DNA from: Antedon mediterranea | Taxonomy: Eukaryota > Echinodermata > Crinoidea > Comatulida > Antedonidae | Reading direction: 5' to 3' | DNA: 64,000 nucleotides | Assembly: GCF_964355755.1 (NCBI RefSeq) | Contig: NC_092673.1 | Coordinates: 7,817,001 to 7,881,000 of the forward strand | Part shown: one piece after another, positions 46,571-59,229 of the stretch | Position numbering within the stretch: the stretch's first letter is position 1 | How the letters are laid out: the number at the start of each line of letters is the position of its first letter | Notes under the pieces: model-generated | Told to the model about the DNA's origin: nothing | Seen by the model: only the letters and a program-made list of their open reading frames with translations | The model's database searches: none | Made by a program: the position numbers and the translations under genes

Positions 46571-47697
46571 CGACCGCGTATACAATGAATCGATACAACA
46601 AAGAGTCGGATATTTCCTCTAGCATCTTTAGAAACCAAGACAAAGCGAAAACAAAAAATTCGTTTGCTAATCGAAATTTGCAGAATGATTTAGACAGAGA
46701 GCGAGGAATAGAAAAAATGCACTTAGATACAATTCGTAGAGAACAGATGTTGCTTCAAAAAGAGCTCCAAAAAGTACGAACGAAAGGACAATATATGAAT
46801 GGAAATCGGGCAATCGTTCGTCGCTCGCAGCATCATCGGTTTGGTCGTTATACGCATGGAAGACGTGCCGCCGGTAAGCCTCAAGATGCAGACAATGATA
46901 ATATGTCGGAAGAACTTGTTACAACCACGGACTCTTCATTGCCATCTATTCATTTCAATTCAAGGCAATTATCACAAAAATCAACACCCCTGCAGAGGGA
47001 ATATGACCAAAAGATGCAACTTATTAAAAAAGAAAGTAGCCGCGAGCAGACAATTAGCCAACGGCGATTAAAAGAAATGTCACGGAAGCAACAGAAGTTA
47101 GTAGCTCGTGTCGCAGATTTGACAGAAGGTCTGAAAAACACCACGACTTCTAGCAATGCACCTTCTACTTATAAAGGAATATCAAACAATCATGATAGTA
47201 AACGAAGAATGTCACATCAGGAAAAAGTCTCAAACAACTTGAAGACATTACCGTCGATTTTTAGTGTACCCATTCCTAATAACACAGCCACTTCTCCATA
47301 TTCTTCACGGAGAAATGACGCATCACCGTTGGTAAATGAACCTTCTCGAGCACCAATAGACAATGCTGCGCATACTAATAACGGTGTTACTGAGAATACT
47401 CAGACCAATTTAAACATCATGTCCGAACCGCATAATAATATTCAGAACACAAATGTAGCGGACATAGTAGCCAATCCAACCTTATGGTTTGATCAAAATA
47501 AATATGCTCCCGATGGCGGTTTACGAACCATTCACCTGTTGCCAAATTCTGACGATACTTTTCATGAGGCTAAAAAAGCGCGTTATTTGCGATGGAAGGA
47601 CCCGCAGACGATTAACAAAGAACTTTCAGTTACCGAAGTTTTTTCTCCTAAAAAGAAAACTAGGCGACAGTCTAACATCCATGCTATACATGAATAG
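46567..47697 (+). CDS. uncharacterised basic coiled-coil protein, 376 aa
   Basis: A single open frame, MTTAYTMNRYNKESD to NIHAIHE, preceded in the same exon by an acceptor at 46493, so the 5-prime leader is spliced. Two charged heptad-like segments (about 38-72, with RREQMLLQKELQKV, and about 142-190, with RRLKEMSRKQQKLV) predict coiled coils. Low-complexity Asn/Ser/Thr-rich sequence lies between about 192 and 305. A conserved-looking segment (NPTLWFDQNKYAPDGG) lies near 308-325, and the C-terminus is basic (KKKTRR). There is no signal peptide or membrane segment. The N-terminal coiled coil faintly resembles CCDC190-type proteins, too weak to name it. The two neighbouring Mets (1 and 7) are both possible starts. 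Confidence 0.75.
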   Translation: MTTAYTMNRYNKESDISSSIFRNQDKAKTKNSFANRNLQNDLDRERGIEKMHLDTIRREQMLLQKELQKVRTKGQYMNGNRAIVRRSQHHRFGRYTHGRRAAGKPQDADNDNMSEELVTTTDSSLPSIHFNSRQLSQKSTPLQREYDQKMQLIKKESSREQTISQRRLKEMSRKQQKLVARVADLTEGLKNTTTSSNAPSTYKGISNNHDSKRRMSHQEKVSNNLKTLPSIFSVPIPNNTATSPYSSRRNDASPLVNEPSRAPIDNAAHTNNGVTENTQTNLNIMSEPHNNIQNTNVADIVANPTLWFDQNKYAPDGGLRTIHLLPNSDDTFHEAKKARYLRWKDPQTINKELSVTEVFSPKKKTRRQSNIHAIHE

Positions 47698-47699
47698 TA

Positions 47700-48420
47700 G
47701 GATGGTAAACAGTGACCATGGACCTCAACTCATCTGACGGCGGTCAACATTTTCTTTTGAGTATACCTAATTTTGAAATTAACGACGAAGACTTACTTTA
47801 TATTACGTAAATGAGAAAGAAAACAGAGAATTCTGTGCTCTCTGTTAATTGTATCGATTTGGGCAATAGGCAGGTTTATTTTAACCACTGGGACAATATG
47901 TAAACACGCGATCATATCAATCCAAATTTCAGTAAGATTATGGTTGGGAGTTGGAACGCATGCAGTTTGTTAGAAAAATAGGCTTTTTACAGGCAATTTA
48001 ATTGAGATCTGGTTTTCCGCTAACCGTTACCGCTCGTCTGTGTAAATTGTCCTTCAGCGTAAAAAAAATGCAATGGGTGGACATTATTGAACTTTGTGCT
48101 ATTTAAAAAATGCATATATATGTTCTATTATTATAAGACAGATTATTCGGCATGATATACGTGTGCTGCAGAATTATCAAAATAGTAAATAAAAAATATG
48201 TAGAATAAATTGTGTCAAGGGAGTTATATTTGTTTTTTTCATGTTTACAATAAATAGCGCTATTTCTATTCTTTATTCTCGATTGTTAAAAAACAAACGA
48301 AATGCAACAAAATTGATACATGATCAAAGATTTCTCTATGAATCTTGATAAGCTTTATAACTCGTTTGGATATAAGCTTATTGCAACCATGAATTAATCC
48401 ATGTTGCAACTGATTTGTAA
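47700..48420. other. 3-prime flank of the 376-aa gene
   Basis: AT-rich, with aataaa-like words near 48188 and 48250 that could serve as polyadenylation signals. A solo MITE end (ccgttaccgctcgtctgtg) lies at 48022-48040, related to the element at 1821-2000. Confidence 0.35.
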
Positions 48421-48424
48421 AGCT

Positions 48425-49160
48425 TGATTCCAGATTCAGATTTATTTGGTCTTTGCGGAAATTCATGACAGACACAATCACTCCATAACATTACAATAAC
48501 AGACAAAATATATACAAGTAAAATAAATATAAACAAGTAAAGACTTGTAATAAAGATACACTATACAAAATAAACTACAAGATTATTCAACAGTATTTGT
48601 CATTGAAAGCACGGATGGAAAAATGGACGAATGAATGTAGATATCTGTTGCTAGTTAGTTCTACGTAGTCGCTTTCCTGACCTTAACCATACATAATCTT
48701 GGTGTATTGTTTATCATTTAGTATAATGCACCTTGTCTTTTCTAGGATTCTTGCGGTACATGTTATTACATCAATTGAGGTACTTTCCTTAATAATTCGA
48801 CAGGCCTTTTTAACAATTGCTATCAGTTTTCCAACATCCTATTTTCTTAAACTACTAAACCATACAATAGAACAAAAAGGATCTCACTTTTAACAACGAA
48901 AGAATAAAAAAGCTTCATGATTGTTGGATTAACATGGAAATGATTAAGCCTTCTAAGGAAATACAGTCGTGTAAGACATTTAGCAACGCAACGATGACGC
49001 GATGAATATCCAATATTGTTGGCTCTTTCAGGTATGGTAAGTAACCGGTCACTCACTTGAGACGCTAAACCAACTTGGAAGTCTAAGTCTAGAACTAATT
49101 TACAAATGTTGATATGAGTAATTGTAATAACTTCGAGATGAAAAAATAATAAAAGCAAAT
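48425..49160 (-). mobile_element. LINE fragment (CR1/Rex1-like 3-prime end)
   Basis: On the minus strand the frame 49158-48847 contains RLYFLRRLNHFHVNPTIMKL and LFYSFVVKS. After frame breaks come KLIAIVKKACRIIKES and a region ending in a 3-prime tail (catgaatttccgcaaagacc followed by aaataaa). These are the conserved post-RT segment and tail of CR1/Rex1-type LINEs. 5-prime truncated and decayed. Confidence 0.75.
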
Positions 49161-49369
49161 GAGCTTGAATAAAATCTGCAAAAATGATTCATGCCCGAAA
49201 GATATTTTTATTTTTTTGAAAGTGACATACCACAGACATTGCAATCAATTACACAAAGTAATCAATAGTTGCAATAAACTCTATTAAGTATTGTTGTATC
49301 TTCCGATTATAGAATAATAGAGATCAGTGGTGGTATGTAAAATCTACTGCATTGTAATTGTCGGTAATT

Positions 49370-49790
49370 ATGGGGGTTGGATAGGCCTACATGGATGTTC
49401 CGTTGATTAGAAAACAAAAGCGTTTTAAATCCTAAAGTTCGGCCCGAACTAAGTTGTTGAGCTGATGTTTAAGCTCGCCCTATTTCAAATTCTGGTTCAA
49501 GAAGGTGAGAGATCTAACGATTGGCGCATTGTTCTACCACGCGGGGAGTTGAGAATCTGCCTCGAGTGAGACAAGACGTGTCTTGGCAGAAAGAGAAAAC
49601 CTGTTTTAGGACGAGAACTTCCTGATTGCTTGATGAGATCGCTGGAGACATCTCGAATGTTTTACACATATATTTGCGAGTTATAACTCATAAAGTTGTT
49701 TTCCAAATAAACGTTCTAATAACGTACACAGTCTATGGTTCATCCTTGGCGTTTGTGTTTGACTCACAACATTAGATATTTTAGCATAAT
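49370..49790 (+). mobile_element. possible solo LTR
   Basis: GC-richer than its flanks, with no ORF, an aaataaa signal at 49706-49712 and an end of the form ttgactcacaaca. The left boundary and target duplication could not be fixed, so this is only a suggestion. Confidence 0.2.
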
Positions 49791-49799
49791 TTTTTGGAT

Positions 49800-51420
49800 T
49801 TTATATTTGTTTAGTAATTTCCATATGTTTTACTGCAAGTAATCCGGTTCTATGGTCAAGTATACTGTTATCCATTTTATTGTCTGGAAAGTTGGGTTTT
49901 GTAAACATAATGTGCAGTATACAAAGGGCTTATCACTACAGTAAATACTTGCAGATAAATGCCGATATTATTGGTTATGACATTTGGTATACCTGCTTTG
50001 TCACGTACAAGTATTGTTGTACAGTATAAGAAACACTACATGAAGTTTTAACTTCAGTTGCTTAGATTTGTATCGAGCACATTTGTTTAGCACACAGATT
50101 ATAATTATTGTGGCGCTATAGTATGGTTGCTTACTACCAGCGTAGAGATGAGATGATTATCGGAATATGCACCAAAATTAAAGACCAGATCCTTAGTGCC
50201 TTATATATGGGGATAGTTTTTCACGGTCTTATTGCCGGTGGCCGGTTATTAACAGGACAATTTAAGAGATCGCTAAAAACGCGATTCTCGTCAGTAAATT
50301 TACGGTAAATCTGCCTTAGCGCCATTACACCCACGGTTACCATCTTTATTGTTTGATTGTTGATGGCCGGAGGTTATTATTATTAATTTGAATATATCAG
50401 AGGGAACCATTGAAGAATTAAGATCATAATTAAGATCATTATTTAGATAGGTTTTCAAAGTTGTATTATCAGACAATAGACAAAGTTTGTGTTTCCGGGA
50501 CAACCGGTAAAAAATGGTTAGCCAAAAAGTTTGTCCAAACATTGAAACATCTAGAAATGATGCTCATACTAGATTTGTTTCTGCTGTGCTATCACTCCTC
50601 TTGAGTACAATTCAACTAAGCAAACTGCAAAGTTAATCAGAAAACATCCATTTTCTCGATTGATGCTTAGATCATAGATATATTATAATATCTCTATGGT
50701 TAGATTGATCTATATGAATCGGTGAGAGAAGTTAGATAATGAGATGCAAAAGTCTAGATCTACACATAGTGTTAACAAAGTTCTGTAATTTCTGAGTGAG
50801 AGATAACAGGTGGATAAAGTGGATAATGTAATCGAAAATAAATTTAGACCACTACTAATTAAAAGTAGGAAGTCAACTTTGCTTAATACATGTAGATCAA
50901 ATTCGAATAAGGTACTCAGAGACATGTGTGGAAGACAACGTTGAAGACCAAGAAGTATAATTACGTTACATTTGTAATAACGTTAGATTCAACGGCACAC
51001 GACGATATCAATTGACAATTTGCTGGCTGAGGTTACTCGTGACAAAATGAGTTTCAAGTCTGACAATATTTAAGTATCTCATCGAATTTAAGTGCTATTA
51101 CTGACAAGCCAATAATTGTTCGATTTCAATCAGGCTGTGTAACAATGTGCTTGCATCCAAACTGGATGCCAATTTTTAAAATCAAATGTCATTCACTTCT
51201 GGAAGGAGAGACATTATGATGGAGTTCAACGTGCATGGACTAACACATGCAAGATAGGGTATTAAGCATAAAAGGAAGTTTGATTGAATATGCCTGTCCA
51301 CTCTGGTTTACAGGGACTTCTAGTTTCAAAACATTTATTTACAGACTCTGACATAAAGGATAATTAGGTAAAATGCAATAAAATAATTATACAAGGCAAC
51401 AACTTATTGAAAAAAAAAGA
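49800..51420. other. no gene seen
   Basis: AT-rich. The frames at 50108-50308, 50300-50542 and 50710-50925 have no recognised motif and no splice support. Confidence 0.4.
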
Positions 51421-51423
51421 GCT

Positions 51424-52262
51424 ATGCAATGTATCCTCTTTGGATTGTTACATGAAGAGGCTCTCCCATCTCTTCGATGTTGTTCGCTTAAAGATCGACT
51501 ATTGCATCTCCTTCTGTTCCCATCCTTGTTCAATCTCTACTCAGAACAGATATATATACATCTGAAAGGTGTAAATATAGGAGGCGTGAATATCAATAAC
51601 CTCAGACATGCAGACGATACGGTCCTCTTTGCAAGTAGTGAGAATGATTTGCAGAGATGAAATAGAGTGGGCAAAGAGTATGGCACAAAGATCAATGCCA
51701 AAAAGACTAAGATAGGCATTGCAAAATCAACTCTTTCTGATAAGCTCTGATGCGACACCTGGACTCTCTAGCAACCTGTCTCAGACAGAATGGAAGCATT
51801 TGAGATGTGGTGCTATATAGAAGATTGTTAAAAATAACATGGTAAAGGATGATCTCGAATAGAAATGTATTGTTGAAAAAGAAAGAGTTATTTCTTATTA
51901 TGAAAAGAAAGAGTATACGATTCTACAGACATATGATAAGGCTGAAAATGTTGCAGCGACCCCTTCTTGAGAGACAAATAGAAGGTAAAAGAGAAAGAGA
52001 CAGACCTAGTAGGAAATGGACTGATGATCTCAAAGAATGGAGCAACACCAAAAGTTATGACAAATGTGTGAGGCAAGCATTGGATAGAGATGGCTGCCGA
52101 AGCATGAACTCTAACCTACTCCAACCATGAATATGGAACTAATACTAATAGGCAATGCAATTTTATTTAAATGTCATTTTGTTCTTTGTTGTACGTCCTC
52201 CATCTTAATATTGTATTTGTTTTTTTGTGTGATTATGATTAAAATAAAGATTGATTGAATGA
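51424..52262 (+). mobile_element. decayed RTE/CR1-like non-LTR retrotransposon
   Basis: Frame 51424-51660 ends in FNLYSEQIYI and LRHADDTVLFASSENDLQ, the RT active-site block with His for Tyr in YADD. Frame 51849-52130 holds the C-terminal block (RFYRHMIRLKML, EGKRERDRPSRKWTDD). Several frameshifts lie between. The 3-prime end is aaaataaagattgattgaat. It lies about 180 bp beyond the ITPA stop codon, in the opposite orientation. Confidence 0.75.
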
Positions 52263-52442
52263 TGACAGACGGCAATCTATTGTGACAACTCTTTTAAAAG
52301 ACCTTGTATTCACCCACGTATACTGGTGTCTCTACTTCATCAGGAAAATGAAATATATACTGTATACTGTATATACAAAACCACCATACCCTAAAAATAT
52401 AATATGGAAAATCAAATTTACACTTTTTAAATAGATTCTCAT

Positions 52443-55400
52443 TCATGATTCTGTTTTTGATTTCTTTGATTCAGGTTCTTCTGTGTCTTTACTGACTGTA
52501 GACTCCTTAGTCAGAAAGGCTGCAAGTTTTGTCAGTGCTTTACTTCGATGAGATATCGAGTTCTTGACAGCATCAGTCATCTCTGCATAACTGTTAAACA
52601 AAATAAAATAAAATCTTATCAACAAATTGGAATGAGTTCCCAATATGAGTAGAATATGGAGAGAAGTCCAGGCTTTAAATTTCATATTTAAATAATTATT
52701 TGAGTTTTTGTAATTAATTCATATTTATTGCAAGGTCTTTCTTTTTTTGGCTTTATTATTATTTTAATTACTTATTGTTGGCATGAGCTTTGCATAATGA
52801 ACATATAATACCCGAAATCTTTCATTTGTAAACATATTGACTACACTCTTATCGCGGCTACATTCGGTCATCAAATCATTGATGATAATACTAAATGGTT
52901 CCATCGTTTCTATCGAATCCCTATAAAAATTGAATATTGTTAATAGACCCACTAAGTTCAGTGGAAAGTGGTTAATATTCTCCATAACCCCACATTATAT
53001 CATCGAACCGTTTATCAAAATAATTGTATTCCGATAATTGTTGAATGAAAAATGATTTTCCCGAGGTCAGCCCGCTAATTACAGTGGTGAAGGGGGTTAC
53101 TAGCACACTCATCTTTACATTTATAATGGATTTCTTAATCATCATAGCAAACATCAACACTACGCACATCTTTTGTTGTTGTCTACGTTAACATTAAGAA
53201 ACCGACCAGATTTAAGCAAATATGTGGACAAAAAAATTTTAATATTTAATTTCCAGACTGGTTTCCCCCATATTCTACTATAATTGACACAAAATATTTT
53301 GACGTAAACAAAACCATTAAAAAAAAAATGTTTAACACGTAGCAACATGAATAATTAGTATAGTTTACAAATCAAAACATTGGTAACTTACGTTTCATCA
53401 AATCCATCAGGTTGAAAACATGGATCCCATCCAAATGTTGTCTTGCCTCTTGGTTCTACAATTTTACCCTGAGGAATATACAATAGAAATCCTGTAAACT
53501 GGAATATGAATACCCCATTTATTTGAGGGTTTTTAGGGGCCGTTTATTTGAGGGAGGCGTTTATTTTTTGGGATGTAACATTGTTGTATAATCAAATAAA
53601 TACCCAGGGCTATATGAAAAAAACACAATTAATATCAAGAAGTGATAAAATACATCAAAATGCTTTGTAAATTGTAGATCATGCCAAACAATGAATTCTA
53701 CTAAAAATAGAAATGTGTTGTAATAAAATATTGTGTGTATGCATGTGGTGGGGCCTTTATTTGAGGAAAACGTTTATTATTTATTCCAAATAATGTTCTA
53801 TGGGGGCATTTATTGGAGGGAGGCATTCATCAAAGCTGGGCGTTTATACAATAAATACGGTATGCATCAAAGCAAATGCCTATTAAAATATCTAGTACTG
53901 AACTCTTGACCTCCATGACCCCCCTAAACCAATGAATCTAGAAACTTTTATTCTTCATGGACATGTCCCATCCCCTGATAGGAATATCATGTACAAACAG
54001 TAATTTTTCAATCAACTTACCGGGGTTTTACCATGAAACAATTGAACTTCTTCACCTGGTCCAGAACAATATGCAAATGTACATAATGCATATGCAGATT
54101 TATCTTCCCATCCAGTAAGCATACGATGAAGTCCTTGGTAGATAAAGAAAGTAACTCCCTAAAAGTTAGTATGTTTAAATAATAAAATATGCTGTATTGT
54201 ATATTAATACAATGAACGAAAATAAAAGTGATAATTATAAAGGGTTTGTTCAGACTTATGGAAGTATGTTTAAAGTTTATTGGCATCAACCACAAAAGAT
54301 TAGTGTAAACCACCTACAACACTGATGTTTAGTTTTTATTCAAAAGCTGCAACATCTGAACATACCTAAAAAATATACTACCTGGAATAAAAGCTTATCT
54401 TTCTTTCTATAATTATTTCACATGTTCTTAAAAATAACAAGACATGTTCTGTGCTTGACATTAGGGTGCCATTTGCTAATAAAAGTCCATCCAAACGCTA
54501 CCCCAGAAAAAGGGTCAATTACACACACTGAAATTAAAAAAACTATTATATTACACAATAAGGATGGCTTACCTTCTGGACCTAATTTTTCTAAAAACCA
54601 TTTTCTGAAAACAATGTAACATATGTATGACTTAAATTTAAAAATTCTGTACTGTACTTGTAATAAGCATTACCATTGTGATCAACAAAGATGCTTTTTA
54701 TATTTAAAACTTAGGTACAGGCATGAATTTGTCAATAAATCAAATATGTATAAACATGAATTTCCCTTAAAATGGTTAAATAAAAAATTTGGCAAAATTC
54801 AGACATACTTTTTTTCAGTAGTTAGGTAGTTTAACCTAAGGTATTACATGTCTGGTGACTCCCTAGAAAGGGGAAAAAAGATGGTGGGTATAAGGTGGAT
54901 AATTGTTTTTTAGATTTGATTGTGTAATTTCTCCCCATGGTTATAAGTGCTAATTTTCAAAAAGCTTAATAACATAAATAAAACCTTAAAATTATGAAAC
55001 ATGTAATAAGCATTACCATTGTATCAACAAAGATGCTTTTTAGATTTAAAGCTCAGGTACAGCCATCAATTTTAAAAATAATAAATATAAAAAATTATGA
55101 AACACATGGGAAACTATAGATTAATAATTGGAATGCATGATCAAGATGGGACAGTTAACTGGTTTTGGGGGGAAATTTCCTAAACAATTTTAATTTTAAA
55201 ATACTTACATATATGGACCCGGCAAACCACCAAGAGCATTGAAACATAAACAAGTGTCCTCAACAATCAGTGACCCTTTCACCTATAAAAAACAAATCAA
55301 ATAAATACTATAGTATATTTTTATTTTCCAATGTTTTTATTTCTGGCCAGTATCGCTTCAGAAACTCTAATTTGTAAATGCTTGATCTCTATTGCACATG

Positions 55401-57420
55401 CGTACAATAAATAATTTTGGTTCTGGTTTGGGCAACTTATTTCATTATCGCAAATATTGTCATGTTTCAAAATAATATAAGATTTGTTACCTCTTTTGTT
55501 GCCTCTTTGCACTTGTTAATGCATATATCATCTGGTTCTCCTTGAAACTCTGGCACTGGAAAAAGCAAATATCAGATACGGTAAATAATAAAATCATCAA
55601 CAGTCTTGTTTCATTTATATACTGTACCTGGGCATATTTTACAATTGTGATTTTAAAGATCAATATATTTTTCTTTATTTCATCATACACATCCAACAGC
55701 GAGTAACCCACTAATTACAGGATGGATAAACTACTTATTTAATAATTTATCGTGCTTATAAAAGTAAGTCTCATTTATAAAGGCTTAGGAGTGGAGTTGA
55801 AAGAGTCTGAACCTCGGGGTTGGAAGGCAAGCATTAACCATCAAACTACAGCTCAGCTACAGCTCCATTACAAATCTAACAAATTGAGGGGTTCTAATAT
55901 ACCGGTAATCTACAAAGTACACTATCCATCTCTTTACCATTTTATTTTCATTCATGAAATCACAAAAATAAAATTGATAAAACGAATATGTGGTAACTTA
56001 CAGTCAATTTTCTGTGATACAACTTGTATTTGTTCACCTAAAATAGCTTTAACCTTTTTATGCCAAAAAAAAGAAAAAAAACGTGACCTTATATTTCAGA
56101 AACTAAGTCAGATTTTCATTATTATATCTTTAATTGTAATATTTACTTTTGAATATACATTGTTATCCCTAAAATAATATACATAGAAAGAGCTTCTATC
56201 TATAATAGGCTAGGCCTATTAAAAAGAAACGAGCACCGGCGAAAGTTAGCATTTGGCGTTTCATAGAAAATAACGTTTTTCTGGCGGCGGCTCGCAATTT
56301 GTTTTTTCGTACATAAGTTGGGGACCTCTCATGAAACGTCACAAAATAAACATGAATAATTCATCAGTTAAATTTGTTGTTCCGTGTGCACCCAAGCGTA
56401 TTTAGCAACAAGTGATTACAACTGCAATACGATTCTTTCTAGGCCTAGGATTCTAGGTCAATTCATGTGATTGCCTTCGCGCACTCTTCTTCACACACAC
56501 CACTATGCAAAATGTGGCAAGACACATTCAACTAAGTAGTAATTGGACATAGCTCAAAAAAACCCACGAGAATAAAGAATGTGTAAAATTTTTGTACTGT
56601 ATTTTTTAAATAATGCATTTACTCAAAGGAACTTTAAAAATGCGCATATATAAACACATGAGATGGAATAAAAAATGTATTTTAGTGTAATGTAATTGTT
56701 TAATTTTGCTGACTTATTACTCGGACTGTGTCATACCTAACACACACACACGGAATACTAGAATAGACATGGGCTTTAGAGACCAATAATTAGGCCTAAT
56801 AAATAGTATTAATAGAAACTATAATTTTAACACGCGTTATTCTTTAGTAATAAATTCTATCAAAAAACACCATTAATACTACTAAAGGCTGATTATTTTG
56901 ACAATCCACACAAAACGCCGCTATTCTTTTATGAAATCGCATGCCGCAACCCACAGCGGAGAGGATAGGCCTAGAATTGTATCGCAGTTGTGTAATCACT
57001 TCTTGTTGCTATACGCTTGGGTGCACACGAAACAAGAACATTTAACTGATGAATTATTCATGTTTATTTTGTGACTTTCACGAGGGGTACCCAACTTATG
57101 TACGAAAAAAAAAATCGCCGGCGGCTCAACTTGGCCTAATCCATAGGAAGGAGATAGTAGGCTATCGAGGCCTAGGTGAGGCTAGCTCTGGCCTTGCTAG
57201 GCCCAGGCCCACTAGCAGGCTAGGCCTAGCCCTCTAGGAGCTACCCACCTAGGCTATAGTTCTTCAAGTCTGAAGTTTGCACTAAATTGGAAGAAAAAGA
57301 AAGGGCTAAATAACCCTAGGCTAATTATTTATTAAATATTGCTATAATATACAGTGTTACCTCTCTTAATTTATTGACATTTCCTGTAACAAATATTAAT
57401 TTTCTAATCTCTTTCGACAT
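52443..57420 (-). CDS. ITPA: inosine triphosphate pyrophosphatase, complete 8-exon gene
   Basis: ITPA hydrolyses ITP, dITP and XTP to the monophosphates plus pyrophosphate in the cytosol, keeping deaminated purines out of nucleic acids. Exons in transcript order: 57420-57361, 56053-56002, 55555-55491, 55282-55209, 54604-54573, 54133-54021, 53468-53392 and 52590-52443. All junctions are GT-AG and in phase, 621 nt, 206 residues plus TGA. Family signatures: TGN (12-14) with NKLRE, PEFQGEP (38-44), [20 protein letters not shown] (66-85), [23 protein letters not shown] (143-154) and the SHR substrate-binding motif (170-172) within YAEM...SISHRSKAL. Human ITPA has 194 residues; this one has a charged C-terminal extension (about 181-206, ending KKSKTES). 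A second copy of exon 1 lies at 61797-61856 and could serve as an alternative start. The proximal exon 1 has GNVNKL where the family usually has GNA-K. Confidence 0.95.
53505..53870 (+). repeat. TTTATTTGAGGGAGGCGTTTAT repeat
   Basis: Repeated words (atttatttgaggg, gggaggcgtttat, gggcgtttatacaataaata) at both ends of a 365-bp segment in ITPA intron 6. Probably a MITE or simple dispersed repeat. Confidence 0.6.
54640..55075 (+). repeat. diverged direct duplication in ITPA intron 4
   Basis: The segment cttgtaataagcattaccat ... aacaaagatgctttttatat at 54656-54728 recurs at 55003-55072, with offset about 345 bp and roughly 80% identity. Confidence 0.7.
56294..57118. mobile_element. Mutator-like MITE with long inverted repeats and 9-bp target duplication
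   Basis: An 825-bp element in ITPA intron 1. Its terminal inverted repeats are about 145 bp long: left from gcaatttgttttttcgtaca, right its imperfect complement ending gtacgaaaaaaaaaatcgc. They include tcacaaaataaacatgaata and gtgtgcacccaagcgta in both arms. It is flanked by a perfect 9-bp direct repeat, CGGCGGCTC (56285-56293 and 57119-57127). Long terminal repeats with 9-bp duplications point to the Mutator superfamily. No transposase frame. Confidence 0.85.
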
Positions 57421-57450
57421 TTTCAATTTTTGTTTTTCGGCTGTTCACAC
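57109..57450 (-). repeat. ITPA exon 1 duplicon, proximal copy
   Basis: A 342-bp segment containing ITPA exon 1 (57361-57420), its donor, an AGGCCTA-rich stretch and the last 10 bp of the Mutator-like MITE. It matches 61494-61886 almost base for base outside small indels. Because it includes the MITE terminus, duplication followed the MITE insertion. Confidence 0.9.
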
Positions 57451-58460
57451 AAAAAATCGAGTGTTGACAAAGTGCGAGGCAGCGAGGCAAGCAAGGCATG
57501 CCAAATATTTGTGCGAGGCATCATTTTATCATTTCCAAAAGTGCGAGGCATGCAAGGCATATAGTTTACAATTTCAAAAAGGTGCGAGGCATATCTTAAC
57601 GTGCTATTATGCTATATTATAGGCCTAATAATCAATCGATACAAGCGTATCTAAATAGATTCGTGTATACACTCATCATGTTGTTTATTTTTATGTAACG
57701 ATTGTTTTTTAATTCAAGTCATATCGTGTCAAATTTTACTTTTACAAAAGTGCCCAAACTACGGTTCAAAAATCTGAACGACAGTCTTCAACTTTCGATA
57801 AACAATAATTGTTATAGCGACACACTCATCAAATGACTGCAATGTTTGTTGGCATTTCGAGCGTGTTCACTCACATGGCTCTCGAACATAGCAGAGTGAA
57901 AATAATATGTTGTCACACCCCTGCGCCTAGATCCGGTAGACCCGAGAGATGGAAAATCCCTCTTTACTATATAGCAGTAGCGGAATGATTCAGCCCTCAG
58001 CTCAGAGGATTGTGGTGCATTCCCCTCCTATAGCACGTGGTTTCAGCAGCAACGCACAGGCTTCTCTCTGAGCGGCGTGCCAAAGACATTTTTGACATTC
58101 CATTCTCTAGGAACAACACGTGTACCTCTCTCGCAAATAAGGTGAACAGCGATTGCCAGGACAAGTTCAATAACTGGCGGTGAATAAAAGGTAACTGATA
58201 TGCCGATCCAATAACATGCCGCAAAGAAAAACAAATTGCGACAGAATTCTGGAGCGCGTGTGAAAAAAGACTTACGTCCGACAATTGTAATACTAGGCCT
58301 AAAATTAAACTTTAGCTAATATGCTTAGCCCTAACCTAGATAAGAGGCCTATGTAGAAAATAATTTAATCAATTTTGATATAATAATAATTGGTGTAATA
58401 TTTAATAATGATACACTATTCCTGTTTTAGTAAGCTAGGTATATTGCGAACGATTTGTAT

Positions 58461-59228
58461 TTACGCCGTGGTTAGGATTCCGGCACCGGAACTCAACTGC
58501 CCAGCGTTAGGGAATCCGACACGCTATTGCGCATGCCCAGAGCGAAGTAATTATAGCTTTGCACTTTACCGCGCACCACCACACCACCGGCGAGAGTCGG
58601 AGAGTGTTAGGGATTTACTGTAGCCTATTGCTGCCTATAGTTAGTCGTTGCGCGAGCGAGAGAGCGATGGATGAAACTTCCTTGGCCTAGCCTAGCCTAG
58701 GCCATATGAATTAATAATTAAAATACCACTACGCCACGCGTTAAAATAATTATTATGATATTGATAAGAATCAGCCTATCTATCTAAGAATCGTAAGGCT
58801 GTAATTTTATTAGACAGAGTGAATAGCGTAGCGACCCCGACTTCCCGAACGGTTCTGTTTTTTTCACATCATATCTGCGTGGCGGCTGCCGTCAACAAAT
58901 CAACTTGTATACGCATGTTATTACAGTATAATGCGTTATATGAAATCTTTTATTTTGTACTTGAAAAATCATAAAACTAGTCAGGAAGCAACCATTTTTT
59001 TAATTACGAAATAAATAGGCCCCTGGTCACATTTAGCTGGTAGGCATCTAGGCTAGTTCGCCGTGGCGCAGCTATAATCCATCGCTGTTTATAGTCTGCT
59101 GTAGATGGATGGATCGAGTATAGAGTCGCCGATTACCTCACTCTGGGCATGCGCAATCGCGTGCCGGATTCCCCAACGCTGGGCAGTTGAGTTCCGGTGC
59201 CGGAATCCTAACCACGGCGTTGTATTTA
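58461..59228. mobile_element. foldback element nested in the 4-kb insertion
   Basis: Inverted arms of about 85-90 bp at over 90% identity (left with acgccgtggttaggattccg and gcgcatgcccagag; right the complement at 59139-59228) around a roughly 590-bp spacer. No transposase. Confidence 0.8.
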
Positions 59229-59229
59229 T

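Noticed and set aside
51424-52130. Host genes at the RT-like ORFs
   Set aside because: An ADD-type RT motif, frameshifts and LINE tails show retrotransposon remnants.
54017-54313. 98-residue minus-strand ORF
   Set aside because: It overlaps ITPA exon 6 in the wrong frame; the true frame gives the conserved [11 protein letters not shown] segment.
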